In this document: one piece after another, positions 38,292 to 48,748 of the stretch
Layout of the letters: every line of letters begins with the position of its first letter
Position numbering within the stretch: position 1 is the first letter of the stretch
Assembly: GCF_000614065.1 (NCBI RefSeq)
Contig: NZ_BAKG01000005.1
Coordinates: 62,001-126,000, forward strand
Source of the DNA: Prevotella dentasini JCM 15908
GTDB lineage: Bacteria; Bacteroidota; Bacteroidia; Bacteroidales; Bacteroidaceae
Length of the DNA stretch: 64,000 nt
Direction of reading: 5' to 3'
The notes under the pieces: generated by a model
Databases searched by the model: none
Seen by the model: only the letters and a program-made list of their open reading frames with translations
Told to the model about the DNA's origin: nothing
Program-made: the position numbers and the translations under genes

Positions 38292-41200
38292 ATGATGAAA
38301 AAATTATTATTAATCTTTGCAGCATTGTTCTTCGTCTGTACGATGAAAGCAGACGAAGTAGAAGTCATGCCGGATTATTCCTATGCCATGGCTGTTTCGC
38401 CCAATGGGCGGTATCTTGTGGGCTACAATCCCTCCACGGCCGTATCGGGCGTCGGGACGGAAAGTTTCCTCTATGATGCCGAAACTGCATCTTTCACATG
38501 GATGACAAGTTTCACCGGGGAAGACTGGAGCAAGGCTGGTTATTTCAAGGACGTGAACGACGCAGGGACCATCTGCGGTTCTGTCAAGGACATGGACCAT
38601 GTCGTTACCTTCGAAGGAGTGGACGCGCCCACCAACATTGCCGCTGTGTTTGAAAAGGGAAAAGTCTTCAAACTCCCGTACGGCGACTTGGACCTCGGCA
38701 AGATAAAGCAGCATGAGGACGGAACCTTCGCACGTTCTATCTCGAATGACGGCAAGGTGGTCGTGGGATATTGCACCTGTTCCCACTCGGCCTACAACTA
38801 TCCCTGTCTGTGGACAAGGGACGGAAGCGGCCAGTGGACTTTCAGCAGGCTGGCACTGCCTGAAGGATACGACAACGGCGTGGCCATCAACGTGTCGGCA
38901 GACGGGCGCACCATCGTGGGACTGGCCATCAAGGGAATGGAATCCACAGCCTGCTATTGGATAGACGGAACCTGCCATCTGGTAGCATGTACGGCGGAGG
39001 ATGCTCCGATATTGGCCTATTCGGGGCAGATGCGCGTGATAGACATGAGTCCCAACGGCAGATTCTTCATCTTCTCCATCAGCAGCTACTACGGCTACCG
39101 CATCTTCGACATTCAGAAAGGCTCTTACCGCCCGCTGCCTTCATTCGATGACAGCGGCATGTCGCAGCTGCCGTCCATTACGAACGACGGGGACGTGTTC
39201 GGCGCAGAGAAGTGCAACTCCGTCGGCAACGAGGAAAAAACCTTCTACAAGAACTATTGGTACCAGTATTCTTCGGGCCGCATCTTCGACTTCACCTACT
39301 ATCTCCAGCTTTTCAATCCATCGCTGGGCATGCCGTTCTCCCTCAGCTATGAGGACAAGACGCAGGCTTTCCCCTGCGCGGTATCGGGCGACGGCAACGT
39401 GGTGGCAGGCAACAAGGACGTCATGACCATCTTGGGAGAGATACCGAAGGCATGGATGCTGAACGTGAACAGGAAAGACGTGTTCATCCCTGCCACGCCG
39501 GGCCGCGTTACGGGCAAGTCTACCGGATTCCGGCAGGCAGCTATCTCGTGGAAGGCCGACAAGACTTCCTACGAGTCTCTGCGCCTGACGGGCTACAACG
39601 TATATCAGGACGGCAAGAAGATTGCCACGCTCAACACCGTTACCGACGAGATGTCGCTGGCCTGCAAGGACCTGCCTGCCGGCTATCTCCACTTCTCCGT
39701 GGAGGGAATCTATCAGGACGCACAGGGCAAGCCGATGCTCTCGCCCCGTTCCGCCCCGGCGGTGATTGCGATTCCCGAGAACTATTCGCTGCCGCTCTTC
39801 GAGGATTTCGAGCAGGCATCGCTGACGGCCAACTACTGGACAATGGAGAAGGACTACGGCGAGGACGCCGACTCGCAGTGGGCGGTAGGCCCCTATCTCG
39901 GATATGGAGGGAGCATCGGTGCCGTCAGCGGCGCCATTTCGCTCAAGCCGTACTCGGCGAGCTTGGTCAGCCGTCCGTTCGACGCTGCCAAGCTGGACAA
40001 GGTGAAGTGCTCGTTCATCTTCCTCGGGCTGCAGGAAATGTCGGACGACGGCAAGCCTCAGGACCTCTCCAAGACACGCTCAGCCTTGAGTATTCGCTGG
40101 ATCAGGGAGAGACATGGACGTCGGCAAAGGACTGGACCATCGGCAGATGCCTCCGATGGAAGGCGTCATGGCCGTAGACCTGACCGAGGCCGTGGCCGGG
40201 CATCTGTTCCAAATCAGACTCCACAAGCACGGCGAGGGTGCGGCGAAGTTCTATTTCTACATTGACAACATCACGGTAGGCTCCGGCGGCGGAGCCGGCG
40301 CGCCGGAGGGATTCATGGCCAAGGCCACGCAGAACCATGAGGTGGCACTGGCTTGGAAGAACTGCCGGAAGAGCTATCCGCTCAGCTATCTTGCCGAAAG
40401 GCCCGGTGCGGGACTCACCTTGGGCAACGAGGGCAAGGAGCTTATCGGTGCAAACAAGTTCACTGCGGAGGAGCTGGACATGTATCACGGCAAGTACCTC
40501 ACGTCGGTAACGACCTACATCAACTTCGCCGAAGACGAGGAAGAAGAGGAAATAACCGGGGAGGAAGTACATGCCGCAGTCGTCATCTTCGAGGACGGGA
40601 AGCTCATCCGCGAGCAGGAGATAGAGAACCTGAGCTACAACGAGAACACTACCCAGAGGCTGAGCCAGCCCGTGCTTATCGACAGCAGCAAGGAACTCAT
40701 CGTCGGCATCAGGATACACGACTACGACGCTGAGCAGATGCCGCTGACCTATGAGCTTTCAAAGGCGTGCGTACCGGGCAAGAGCGACCTCTTCTCAGAG
40801 GACAACGGTGCTACGTGGCAGACCGTCTGGGACTTCTATGCCGGCGACCCGTACACGGCCGCATGCTGCTGGGACATCACGGCCAACATCACCGACCGCC
40901 CCGACGACGCCACGGGACAGGACCAGACCGGCATCATCGGCTACAACGTCTTCCGCGACGGCCTGCAGCTCAACGGTGCCTGCATACCCGAGGAGGGAAC
41001 GCGCTATCTCGACAAGCAGCCGCTACCCAAGGCTACCTACCATGTCATAGCCTACTATGCCGACGGGAAGGAGTCAGAACCCTCGGAGGCAGTCGTCGTG
41101 GAGCTGGCTGACGGCATATCCGCACCGGCCTTCGACAGCTCTCTCCTGCACTGGGACGGCACGTCGGTCAGCCTCAGGGAAAAGGGCACGCTGACCGTCC

Positions 41201-41337
41201 TTTCCGCTGACGGGCGCGTGGTGGCCCGGAGTGCCGCAGGGCGTCTTCCGCTTGCAGGCCTGCCTGCCGGTATCTATATCGTATCGGCAGAGTGCGGCCA
41301 TCAGAACTACAGCATGAAGATAGCCGTCAGACGCTGA
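38292..41337 (+). CDS. Large secreted protein with sorting tail (two frame breaks)
   Basis: About 1015 residues. Signal peptide MMKKLLLIFAALFFVCTMKA, then repeated extracellular-style units (YAMAVSPNGRYLVGYN, ARSISNDGKVVVGYC, AINVSADGRTIVGLA, VIDMSPNGRFFIFS) that look like a beta-propeller. FnIII-like segments follow (QAAISWKADKT..., TGYNVYQDGKKIATL), then jelly-roll-like parts and a tail GLPAGIYIVSAECGHQNYSMK of the type IX secretion kind. Frame breaks near 40073 and 40140 are each mended by one base, giving DTLSLEYSLDQGETWTSAKD then MPPMEGVMAVDL. No enzyme motif is seen; an adhesive or binding role is a guess. Confidence 0.8.
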
Positions 41338-41378
41338 CGGCAGGGCAGCCGGTGCACTGGCTGACCAACCACGATACA

Positions 41379-41421
41379 AGAGATGATGCCGGGCAGGGCC
41401 TTGGCGTCATCTCTTTTTTTT
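41379..41421 (+). terminator. Terminator of the large secreted protein gene
   Basis: AGAGATGATGCC and GGCGTCATCTCT form a stem with a GGGCAGGGCCTT loop, followed by T8. Confidence 0.85.
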
Positions 41422-41663
41422 CTGCCCCCGTAAGGCTTCGCCGGCAGGGGGCGCAGTGTATGATTGTCCGCATATTCGTCTGATTCCGGCAGGCTGTAAA
41501 ACCCTCTTTCGGGGGGCTTTCCGGCCGGGACGGCTGTGCGGGAGTCCGTCGGAATCGTGCCGTTCCGCAGGCCCGGAAGCCTGTTTTCAGGAGAAGCCGT
41601 GATAGGTTAGTGTCCGGCAGATTATATCTTTTCAAAAAAACGAAGCTACTTTTTATCTGAAAC

Positions 41664-42119
41664 GAAGGTACTTTTTTCAGAAAAAGTACCTTGTTTTTAT
41701 AGAAACTATAATTATAGATTTGAAATTTATAATTATAGTTTTATGAAAAAGTACGGATATTTTCTGAAAATCTATAATTATAATTCCCATGACTTGTAAT
41801 TACAAATTTCAAATCTATAATTATAAATTTCCAAAAAGGTATATAGCTTTTTGGTGAAACTTATATACTTTTTTCTGAAAAGTACCTTGCTTTTATAGAA
41901 ATTATAATTATAGATTTGAAATTTATAATTATGTTTTTACGAAAAAGTACGGATGTTTTCTGAAATCTATAATTACAATTTCTATAACTTATAATTACAA
42001 ATTTCAAATCTATAATTATAAATCTCTAAAAAGGTATATGGCTTTTTGATGAAAGGTATATGTCTTTTTTCTGAAGGATATAATATTCTTCTGAAAAAGA
42101 CACCATTGTTCTTCTGAAA
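41664..42119. repeat. AT-rich 196-bp tandem repeat with nested palindromes
   Basis: Two copies (about 41682-41877 and 41878-42073, estimated near 90% alike by eye) with partial copies on both sides. Each holds AAAAGTACCTTG, ATAATTATAGATTTGAAATT (a dyad) and ATTTCAAATCTATAATTATA. A hairpin AAGGTACTTTTTT/AAAAAGTACCTT precedes copy 1. No ORF runs through it. The GC-rich flanks 41422-41640 and 42120-42300 show nothing recognisable. Confidence 0.85.
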
Positions 42120-42301
42120 AGCGATTGCCGGGTCAGGATAAAGGCAGCATGGTCTTGTATGAATGTGCGGCATCCTCTTTCCTCTTCCTGCGGCAGAATT
42201 GCGCTGCAGGGCTGAGGGATTGCGGCAGCCGGATGGCCGCGGCCCGTGGCGTTCCGGGGATATTCCCTTTGCTTTTCCGTCCTTTTCTCCTTTTTTATTT
42301 A

Positions 42302-42309
42302 TATCTTTG
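42302..42309 (+). promoter_or_regulatory. -7 box of the patatin-Omp85 gene
   Basis: TATATCTTTG context with TATCTTTG at 42302-42309; no TTG box at the usual distance. About 80 nt before the start codon. Confidence 0.45.
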
Positions 42310-42391
42310 CAGGCAGGAGGCGGATAGGCCGGCGCGGAAGGCTGCGCACGGGGAAGCTGCCCGAATCATCTCATTACCATACACCACTAAC

Positions 42392-44717
42392 ATGAAAGTA
42401 AGCACATTTAGGACGCGTCCCGGACGGGGGCTGCTGCAACAGATGCTTGTTGCCTTGTTTTTTCTGTCGTCGTACTCTTTGAACCTGTCTGCGCAGACGC
42501 CGGAGAGGAAGAAGGTGGCCGTCGTCCTCTGTGGCGGCGGAGCCAAGGGAGTGGCGCACATCGGTGTCCTGAAGGTTTTGGAAAAGGCCGGAATACCCAT
42601 CGACATGATTACGGGCACGTCGATGGGCAGCCTCGTAGGCGGACTCTATGCCATCGGATACGATGCCGGACAGCTCGACTCCATCGTGCAGATGCAGGAC
42701 TGGGGGATGCTGCTGTCGGACAAGGCGGACCTCACCCATCAGAGCATCGACGACCGGAGGAAGCAGAATACCTACATCATCTCGCGCGAGCTGTCGTTCC
42801 GCGGCAATTCCCTTGCCGAGACGGGCGGAATCATTCAGGGGAAGAATCTGTCGCTCCTCTTCGACAAGCTGACGGCAGGCTACCGCGACTCCGTGGATTT
42901 CAACCGGCTGCCCATTCCCTTTGCCTGCGTGGCGACGGACATTGTGGACAATTCGGAGGTGGTCTGGCACAGCGGCATCCTCGCGCAGGCCATGAGGTCG
43001 TCGATGTCCATCCCTGCCGCCTTCGCCCCGGTGCGCGTCGGCGACAGGGTGCTCGTCGACGGCGGACTGCGGAACAACTTCCCCGTCGACGTCGCCCGGC
43101 AGATGGGGGCCGACTACGTGATAGGCGTAACCCTGTCGGGCCGCGGACGCACGGCCGACGAACTGAGCAACGGAGCTTCGGTGCTGGGGCAGATAATAGA
43201 CGTCAACTGCAAGAACAAATACGACGAGAACATAGCCGCGACGGACATTCTGATACAGTGCAATACCGAGGGCTACAGTGCGGCGAGCTTCTTTCCGAGG
43301 GCGATAGACACCCTCATGGTGCGCGGCGAGCAGGAGGCGATGAAGCACTGGGACAAGCTGATGGCGCTGAAGCGTCTGCTCGGTCTGCCCGACGACTATT
43401 CTCCCGTCGTGCGGCAGCCCGCCGGTCGCCGGTCTGCCCGGGGTGATGCGGCTGCGGAAGCTCGTCTTCGAGAATGTGGAGCCGGGAGACCGGCGGTTCT
43501 TGCAGAGAAAGTTCCGCCTGCCGTCCAAGAAGACGATAACGGCAGACGAGGTGGGGCAGATAGCGGCGGCGATGAGGGTCAGCCTCTTCTATTCCGATGC
43601 CGACAGCTACTACCTCCCCGTACCCGACTCTGCCGGACTTTACGACGTCCGCATCGTCGCCAAGGAGAAGAAGCGCAGTCAGATAAACCTCGGAGTACGG
43701 TTCGACAGCGAGGAGATAGTTACGTTGCAGGCCAACGGGGGCATCCAGTTCCACAGCCGGATGCCGATGAACGCGGAGCTGACGCTGCGCCTCGGAAAGC
43801 GCATCATGGCACGCGGCGACCTGAACATGACCCCGTGGACGTTCGGCCGTATGTCGTTCTCGTATGTTTTCCGCCACAACGACATCAACATCTACGAACG
43901 GGCGAGCCGCCAGTCCAACGTTACCTACAATCAGCACACGCTGAACCTCAACCTCTTCGACTTCAATCTGCGTAACTTCAACTTCAAGATTGGTACGCGA
44001 TTCGATTACTACAACTACAACGCCCTCTTGGTCGGGGTACATTCCGAATACAGCAGCACGCCGCCAAGCGACCGCCACTACTTCGACTATCACGCCGAAA
44101 CCGACTATAACTCCGAGGACAAATGGTACTTTCCCTCGTCGGGCGCGTGCTTCAATGCTTCGTACCGGTACGTTACGAGCAACTACGTCAGCTATAACGG
44201 ACATATAGGATTCTCTGTCGTAGGGGCTTCGTGGCGGATGAACTTCCCCCTGAACAAGCGGCTGACCTTCCAGCCCATGGTGTACGGAAGGCTGATAATG
44301 GGACACCGCGGCGAGCAGGCGGAGGCAGCATCTTCGCCTGATGCTCCTGCCACAGGCTATCTCACCCCGTCTGCCCTCCGCAATTTCGTGGGAGGAGACT
44401 GGTTCAATCATTATTTTGAGAATCAGCAGCTGCCTTTTGCCGGAATAGGATTCATAGAGGCGGTGAGCGACAAGTTCGTAGCCGTACAGCTCCGCCTGCA
44501 GCAGCGGATAACACAAAACAACTATCTGCTGCTTAAGTTCGCCACCTACGAGGACGGCCACGACTTCAGCAATCTGCTGGATCACGGCCCGAAGATTGGT
44601 GTGCAGGCGGCATGGTATTATAACGTCAGCTTCCTCGGCCCGGTCGGTGCAAGTATCGGCTACTCGTCGAGGACACACTCGCCCTATGCCTTCGTAAACA
44701 TCGGCTACGAGTTCTGA
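42392..44717 (+). CDS. Patatin-like phospholipase with POTRA and Omp85-type barrel (one frame break)
   Basis: About 774 residues. Signal peptide (MLVALFFLSSYSLNLSAQ in the first 40 residues), then a patatin domain with oxyanion motif GGGAKGVAHIGVL, nucleophile GTSMGSLVGGLY and the catalytic Asp in VDGGLRNNFP. A POTRA-like unit (MRLRKLVFENVEPGDRRFLQ) leads to a surface-antigen barrel ending AFVNIGYEF. This is the PlpD/RssA-type V-like secretion layout seen in one protein across Bacteroidetes. The frame breaks near 43421; here one G too many gives the best join. The start at 42392 follows a TATCTTTG box. Confidence 0.9.
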
Positions 44718-44741
44718 GATGGCCGTCCCGTCCGCCTGCCG

Positions 44742-45794
44742 TCAGGGCTTTATCTCCCTGATGACGCGGCACGGGTTTCCGGCTGCGACCACATTGCCGG
44801 GAATGTCGTGCGTAACGACCGAGCCGGCACCGATGGTGGTGTTGTCTCCTATCGTTACGCCGGGCAGCACGACCACGTTTCCGCCTATCCACACATTGTT
44901 GCCTATGCGGATAGGCAGCGCGTAGCCGATGTCGGCGTTGCGCTGGACGACATTCAGCGGATGGCCGGCAGTGTAGAAACTGCAGTTGGGAGCAATGTAG
45001 ACGTTGTCTCCGAACGTTACCTTTGCCTCGTCGAGAATCACCATGTTGGTGTTGGCAAAGAAGTCTTCGCCCACCTCTATGTTATATCCGTAGTCGCAGA
45101 AGAAGGGTGCGATAATCTTGAAGTTGCTTCCAGTCTTGCCCAACAGGCGTCGCAGGCGTTTCGTGCGCTCTTCCGTGAGCAGCGGAGAGAGCCTGTTCAG
45201 CTGGAAGCACTCTTCCTCGCAGGGCTTCAGGTCGGCCAGTACCTCCGGGTCGCAGGCTAAGTAGGGCAGTCCCGCAGCCTGTTTCTCGCGTTCCGTCATA
45301 CTGGTTATCAGCTGATAGGCGAGCCTCGGCGCGCCATCGTCAAGATGGATGACGCCGCAGAGAATATAGCCCAGACGCGACAGGGCCTTTTGCATGGGAA
45401 GGTTGTCGGCATGTGTGTCGATGCGGATATTGTCGGTATGGCGTGCGCAGAACCGCGTTATCTCTGCCACGACGCCGCGTGTTCCGTCTGCCGAGGCCAC
45501 CCGGTGAACGACTCCGTATGGCTCGGTATTGAGCCAGTCGCCCTGCTCTATGTGGGCGTAGGTAGGCTCTTTGCCGAGAATGAAGGCAAAGGTGGCGACG
45601 GGAGCCGGGTCGTCGGTCTCCGGCAGCAGGAGGTAGGAATTGCCCCTCCTGATGTCGTTCTCTATACATTCACGGCCGGGATGTCCGTCCGTCCACTGAT
45701 GAAGGTTGCCCGAAGCCTTCATCTTCTTCCTGCCGTTTTCTATCAGCCGCAGAACGGTGTCAAGGTCAGCGGCTGTTGCCTTGCGTACTTTCAT
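44742..45794 (-). CDS. Fusion: GNAT acetyltransferase and maltose/sugar O-acetyltransferase
   Basis: 350 residues. The first 160 form a GNAT fold (MKVRKATAADLDTVLRLIENG, GVVHRVASADGTRGV, NIRIDTHADNLPMQKALSRLGY, then a CGVIHLDDGAPRLAYQ end). The second half starts MTEREKQAAGLPYLACD, the usual N-terminus of a free-standing Maa enzyme, and carries the left-handed beta-helix (NCSFYTAGHPLN, PIRIGNNVWIGGNVVVLPGV, VVTHDIPGNVVAAGNPCRVI). Both domains look complete. It lies 6 bp after aguB, so it is probably in the putrescine operon; acetylation of an amine is possible but unproven. Confidence 0.88.
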   Translation of the reverse strand: MKVRKATAADLDTVLRLIENGRKKMKASGNLHQWTDGHPGRECIENDIRRGNSYLLLPETDDPAPVATFAFILGKEPTYAHIEQGDWLNTEPYGVVHRVASADGTRGVVAEITRFCARHTDNIRIDTHADNLPMQKALSRLGYILCGVIHLDDGAPRLAYQLITSMTEREKQAAGLPYLACDPEVLADLKPCEEECFQLNRLSPLLTEERTKRLRRLLGKTGSNFKIIAPFFCDYGYNIEVGEDFFANTNMVILDEAKVTFGDNVYIAPNCSFYTAGHPLNVVQRNADIGYALPIRIGNNVWIGGNVVVLPGVTIGDNTTIGAGSVVTHDIPGNVVAAGNPCRVIREIKP

Positions 45795-45800
45795 AAGTCC

Positions 45801-46683
45801 TTAGTCTATAAACCGGCGTGTGATGTCGGTGTACTTGTCTATGCGGCGGTCGCGCAGGAACGGCCACCATCGGCGTACCTGTTCGCTGTGGTGCAGGTCT
45901 ATGCTGACGATGGTGCTTTCCTCGTCGTCGTCGCAGGCGCGGTAGAGCAGCTCGCCCTGCGGCCCGGCAACGAAACTGCTTCCCCAGAACTGTATGCCGT
46001 TGGTCTGGCCGCTCGGGTCTGGCTCGTGTCCGATGCGGTTGACGGCCACGACCGGCAGTCCGTTGGCGACGGCATGACCGCGCATGACGGTCGTCCACGC
46101 TTCGCGCTGCCGCTGCTGTTCGTCGCTGCTGTCGCTGCTCTCGTACCGATGGCAGTAGGATAGATGAGAATTTCTGCCCCCTGCAGGGCCATCAGCCGGG
46201 CAGCCTCGGGATACCACTGGTCCCAGCAGACAAGCACGCCGAGCCGTCCCACGCTCGTGTCGATGGGATGGAAGCCGAGGTCGCCGGGCGTAAAGTAGAA
46301 TTTCTCGTAGTAGGCCGGGTCGTCGGGAATGTGCATCTTGCGGTACTTTCCGGCTATGCTGCCGTCTTTCTCGAATACGACGGCCGTGTTATGGTAGAGT
46401 CCCGGAGCGCGACGCTCAAACAGCGAGGCGACGATGACAACCTTCAGCTCGCGTGCCAGTGCCCCATAGTGTCGGTAGACGGCCCGGGTACGGGTTCGGC
46501 AAGGTCGAAGTTGCCGACCTCCTCTACCTGACAGAAGTAGAGAGAGTTGTGAAGCTCTTGCAGTACGATGAGTTCTGCGCCCCGCTGTGCAAGGTCGGTG
46601 ATGCCCTCGGTGAGCCGCTTGATGTTATTGGCAACGTCTGCCGTATTGTGCAGTTGCAGGAATCCTATTTTCAGTTCTTTCAT
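45801..46683 (-). CDS. aguB: N-carbamoylputrescine amidase (two frame breaks)
   Basis: About 294 residues. It hydrolyses N-carbamoylputrescine to putrescine, CO2 and ammonia. A nitrilase-fold enzyme with its catalytic triad visible: Glu in LIVLQELHNSLYF, Lys in GKYRKMHIPDD and Cys in GVLVCWDQWYPEAAR. Breaks near 46457 (one C) and 46146 (one base) are mended to give STDHYGALARELK and YPTAIGYESSDSS. The start MKELKIGFLQL is the family N-terminus. Downstream of aguA by 74 bp and 6 bp before the fusion acetyltransferase. Confidence 0.92.
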
Positions 46684-46757
46684 TGTTGGGTGATGGTTGT
46701 TGGATGATGGGTGTGGATGAATGGGTGGACGGCGGGCCGGTGCCGTCGTCTCGTCGG

Positions 46758-47800
46758 TCAGGCGAGACAGCCTTTCGGCAGCTGCATGGTCAGGCAGTGG
46801 AGCGAGCCGTGCTGCCTGACGACGGTTGTAGCGTCTATTCCGATGATGTCCCGGTCGGGGAAGGCCTGCGCGATGGTGTCCATGGCGCGTTGGTCGTGCC
46901 CGGGTTGCCCGTAGGTCGGCACGATGACGGCCCCGTTGATGACGAGATAGTTGGCATAGGTAGCCGGAAGCCGGTCGCCGTCGTCGTAGATGGGCGACGG
47001 GATTGGGAGCTTCAGGCAGCGGTAGGGCTTCCCGTCGAGGGTGCGCAGGCCGTGTGCCTGCTTGTCGAGGGCGCACAGGTCGTCGTAGTGTGGGTCGGAA
47101 GGGTCGTCGCAGCTTATATATAATAAGGTGTCGTTGGGCGCGCACCGCATGATGGTATCTATGTGTCCGTCGGTGTCGTCGCCCTGCAGTTCGCCGTGGT
47201 CTATCCATACGACGCGTTCGAGATGGGGGAACAGCAGCAGCAGACGCTTTTCCAGTTCGTCCTTTCCGAGGGGTTGGTTGCGGTGGGGAGCCGTCAGGCA
47301 GGCGGTGGTGGTGAAGAGCGACCTTGCCCCGTCGCTCTCTATGGACCCTCCTTCGAGCACAAAGTCCTTGTGATTCTCCAAAGGAGCGTTGAAGGCTCCT
47401 GCCCTGTAGAGCTGTCGGTTGACGGCATTGTCCTTGTCGGCAGCGAACTTCTTGCCCCAGCCGTTGAAGCAGAAGTCCATCAGGTGGATTGGGGCGAAGA
47501 CGCCTGCCGCATCGTTTTCCGCCACGACGGCAACGGGCGCGACGTCCCGTGCCAAGTGTCGTTGTTGTCGCAGGCGTAAATCCGTATCCTGTCCATCTGG
47601 CCGGCGTCGAGCCGCCGTGCCATCAGCGACCGTACATGCCCGGGATTTCTTGCTGCAATCAGGAGCTTCTCGTATCGCGTAATGGCGTCTGCCATCTGCA
47701 GGTAGGTCTCGGTAATCTCTTCCAGATAGGGTTTCCAGTCGGTCTCCTCGTGTGGCCATATTATCATTACGCCACTCTGCTCCTCCCATTCGGCAGACAT
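46758..47800 (-). CDS. aguA: Agmatine deiminase (one frame break)
   Basis: About 347 residues. It turns agmatine into N-carbamoylputrescine. The start MSAEWEEQSGVMIIWPHEETDW, NNDTWARD after mending, FNGWGKKF, ENHKDFVLEGGSIESDG, WIDHGELQGDDTDGHID and the catalytic Cys in GSLHCLTMQLP are all present. The break near 47556 is mended by one G (TTGGGCACGGGAC), giving the family motif NDTWARD. First gene of an operon with aguB, forming a complete agmatine-to-putrescine path; an arginine decarboxylase is not in the window. Confidence 0.94.
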
Positions 47801-47901
47801 TCTGAATGTGTATGGATTGTTTCTGTTCACTTTCTTTTCCGTATAATAAGATGATAGCCGTCCATTCGCCGGTTTTCGGAGGCGGATGGCCGGTGTGTCT
47901 G

Positions 47902-47932
47902 CAAAGTTATGAAAAAAGATTGTTATTGGCAA
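47902..47932 (-). promoter_or_regulatory. Promoter of the aguA-aguB operon
   Basis: Minus strand TTG (47932-47930), 20 nt, TAACTTTG (47909-47902). Confidence 0.75.
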
Positions 47933-47993
47933 TGAACGGTGGTCTTTTTACAGAGAAGACTCCAGAATAGGGTGGCAGCAGGTTCCGTGGGGC

Positions 47994-48093
47994 TTGATGC
48001 AGGTCAATCCGGGGGACGTACAGGCGTCAGGGAAGGCTTGACTTGTGTCAATCCGGAGTGTTGACGCAGGTCAAAATGCTTGATGGGAGTCAA
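47994..48093. promoter_or_regulatory. Array of four Crp/Fnr-type binding sites
   Basis: Four 14-bp dyads of form TTGAY-N4-GTCAA: 47994-48007 (TTGATGCAGGTCAA), 48038-48051 (TTGACTTGTGTCAA), 48061-48074 (TTGACGCAGGTCAA), 48080-48093 (TTGATGGGAGTCAA). This is the 5-4-5 plan of FNR/HcpR-class sites. They lie between the divergent aguA and small-ORF promoters, with centres about 44, 23 and 19 bp apart. Confidence 0.75.
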
Positions 48094-48131
48094 AAATAGG
48101 CGGATTTTCGGCTTATATCGGTGATTGAATT

Positions 48132-48162
48132 TTGTGGCGAATAGGAAAAGATGCTAACTTTG
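48132..48162 (+). promoter_or_regulatory. Promoter of the small transcript
   Basis: TTG (48132-48134), 20 nt, TAACTTTG (48155-48162); the start of transcription should be near 48169. The nearest Crp/Fnr-type site is centred about 82 bp upstream of it. Confidence 0.75.
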
Positions 48163-48348
48163 CAAGCGTAAAACGAAGAGGAAATTTTCAGGATAACAAG
48201 CCGTCGCGACAAGGGCACGCCCCGTTCAGCAGGGTAGGAATAAGGCTCAATAAAGGCAGGGTCGGATAGTCAGGGCACCAGTCTCAATAGGACACACGAG
48301 TTTAGGTAAGAAGATTGTATAACAAAAGAACAAGAAAGGAACACTATT

Positions 48349-48453
48349 ATGAAGACGAGAATGACAAGAAAGGAGACAACCAAGAACATCCTCCGCTATC
48401 TGGTCAATGTTCTTCGGATGTATAATGAAGGTCGCATGAATTGTCCGGCATAG
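48349..48453 (+). CDS. 34-residue basic small protein of unknown function
   Basis: ATG at 48349, stop TAG at 48451. The peptide begins MKTRMTRKETTKNILRYLVN and has an amphipathic helix with a basic face; no signal peptide or membrane helix. AAGAAAGGA lies 8-16 bases before the start. It sits about 180 nt into a transcript with its own promoter and terminator. The long leader has G/C-rich pieces (GGGCACGCCCC) that could fold. I do not recognise the family; the transcript may act mainly as a regulatory RNA. Confidence 0.55.
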   Translation: MKTRMTRKETTKNILRYLVNVLRMYNEGRMNCPA

Positions 48454-48541
48454 TCCGGGACAGCCGTCCGGAAGCAAGCAACGGTGCTTCGGGCGACATT
48501 CAGACAGGAAAAGTATAGAATTTAGAGAGAATAAAAAAGGT

Positions 48542-48578
48542 ATCGGACCATAGCTTCTGGGCTTTGGTCCGATTTTCG
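48542..48578 (+). terminator. Terminator of the small transcript
   Basis: ATCGGACCA...TGGTCCGAT with a 14-nt loop, followed by TTTCGTT. Confidence 0.8.
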
Positions 48579-48748
48579 TTAGATTGTCCTGAGGTTGCAG
48601 GAGGAGGATTTTATTATGATGAAATAAGTTTACAAGACCATTGCCTGTAGGCGGATGGGCAGCCTGTTGCCTTATAATCAGTGTGAGGAAACTATATTGC
48701 TGTTATTCAGGTAGTTATGCTTTATGTTTTGAAATAGTTGCTTTGATG

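Noticed and set aside
41682-42073. Insertion sequence or transposon ends
   Set aside because: The copies are direct and tandem, there is no transposase frame and no flanking target duplication.
42374-43528. 384-codon minus-strand ORF opposite the patatin gene
   Set aside because: Shadow frame with no recognisable motif while the plus strand has a full patatin domain.
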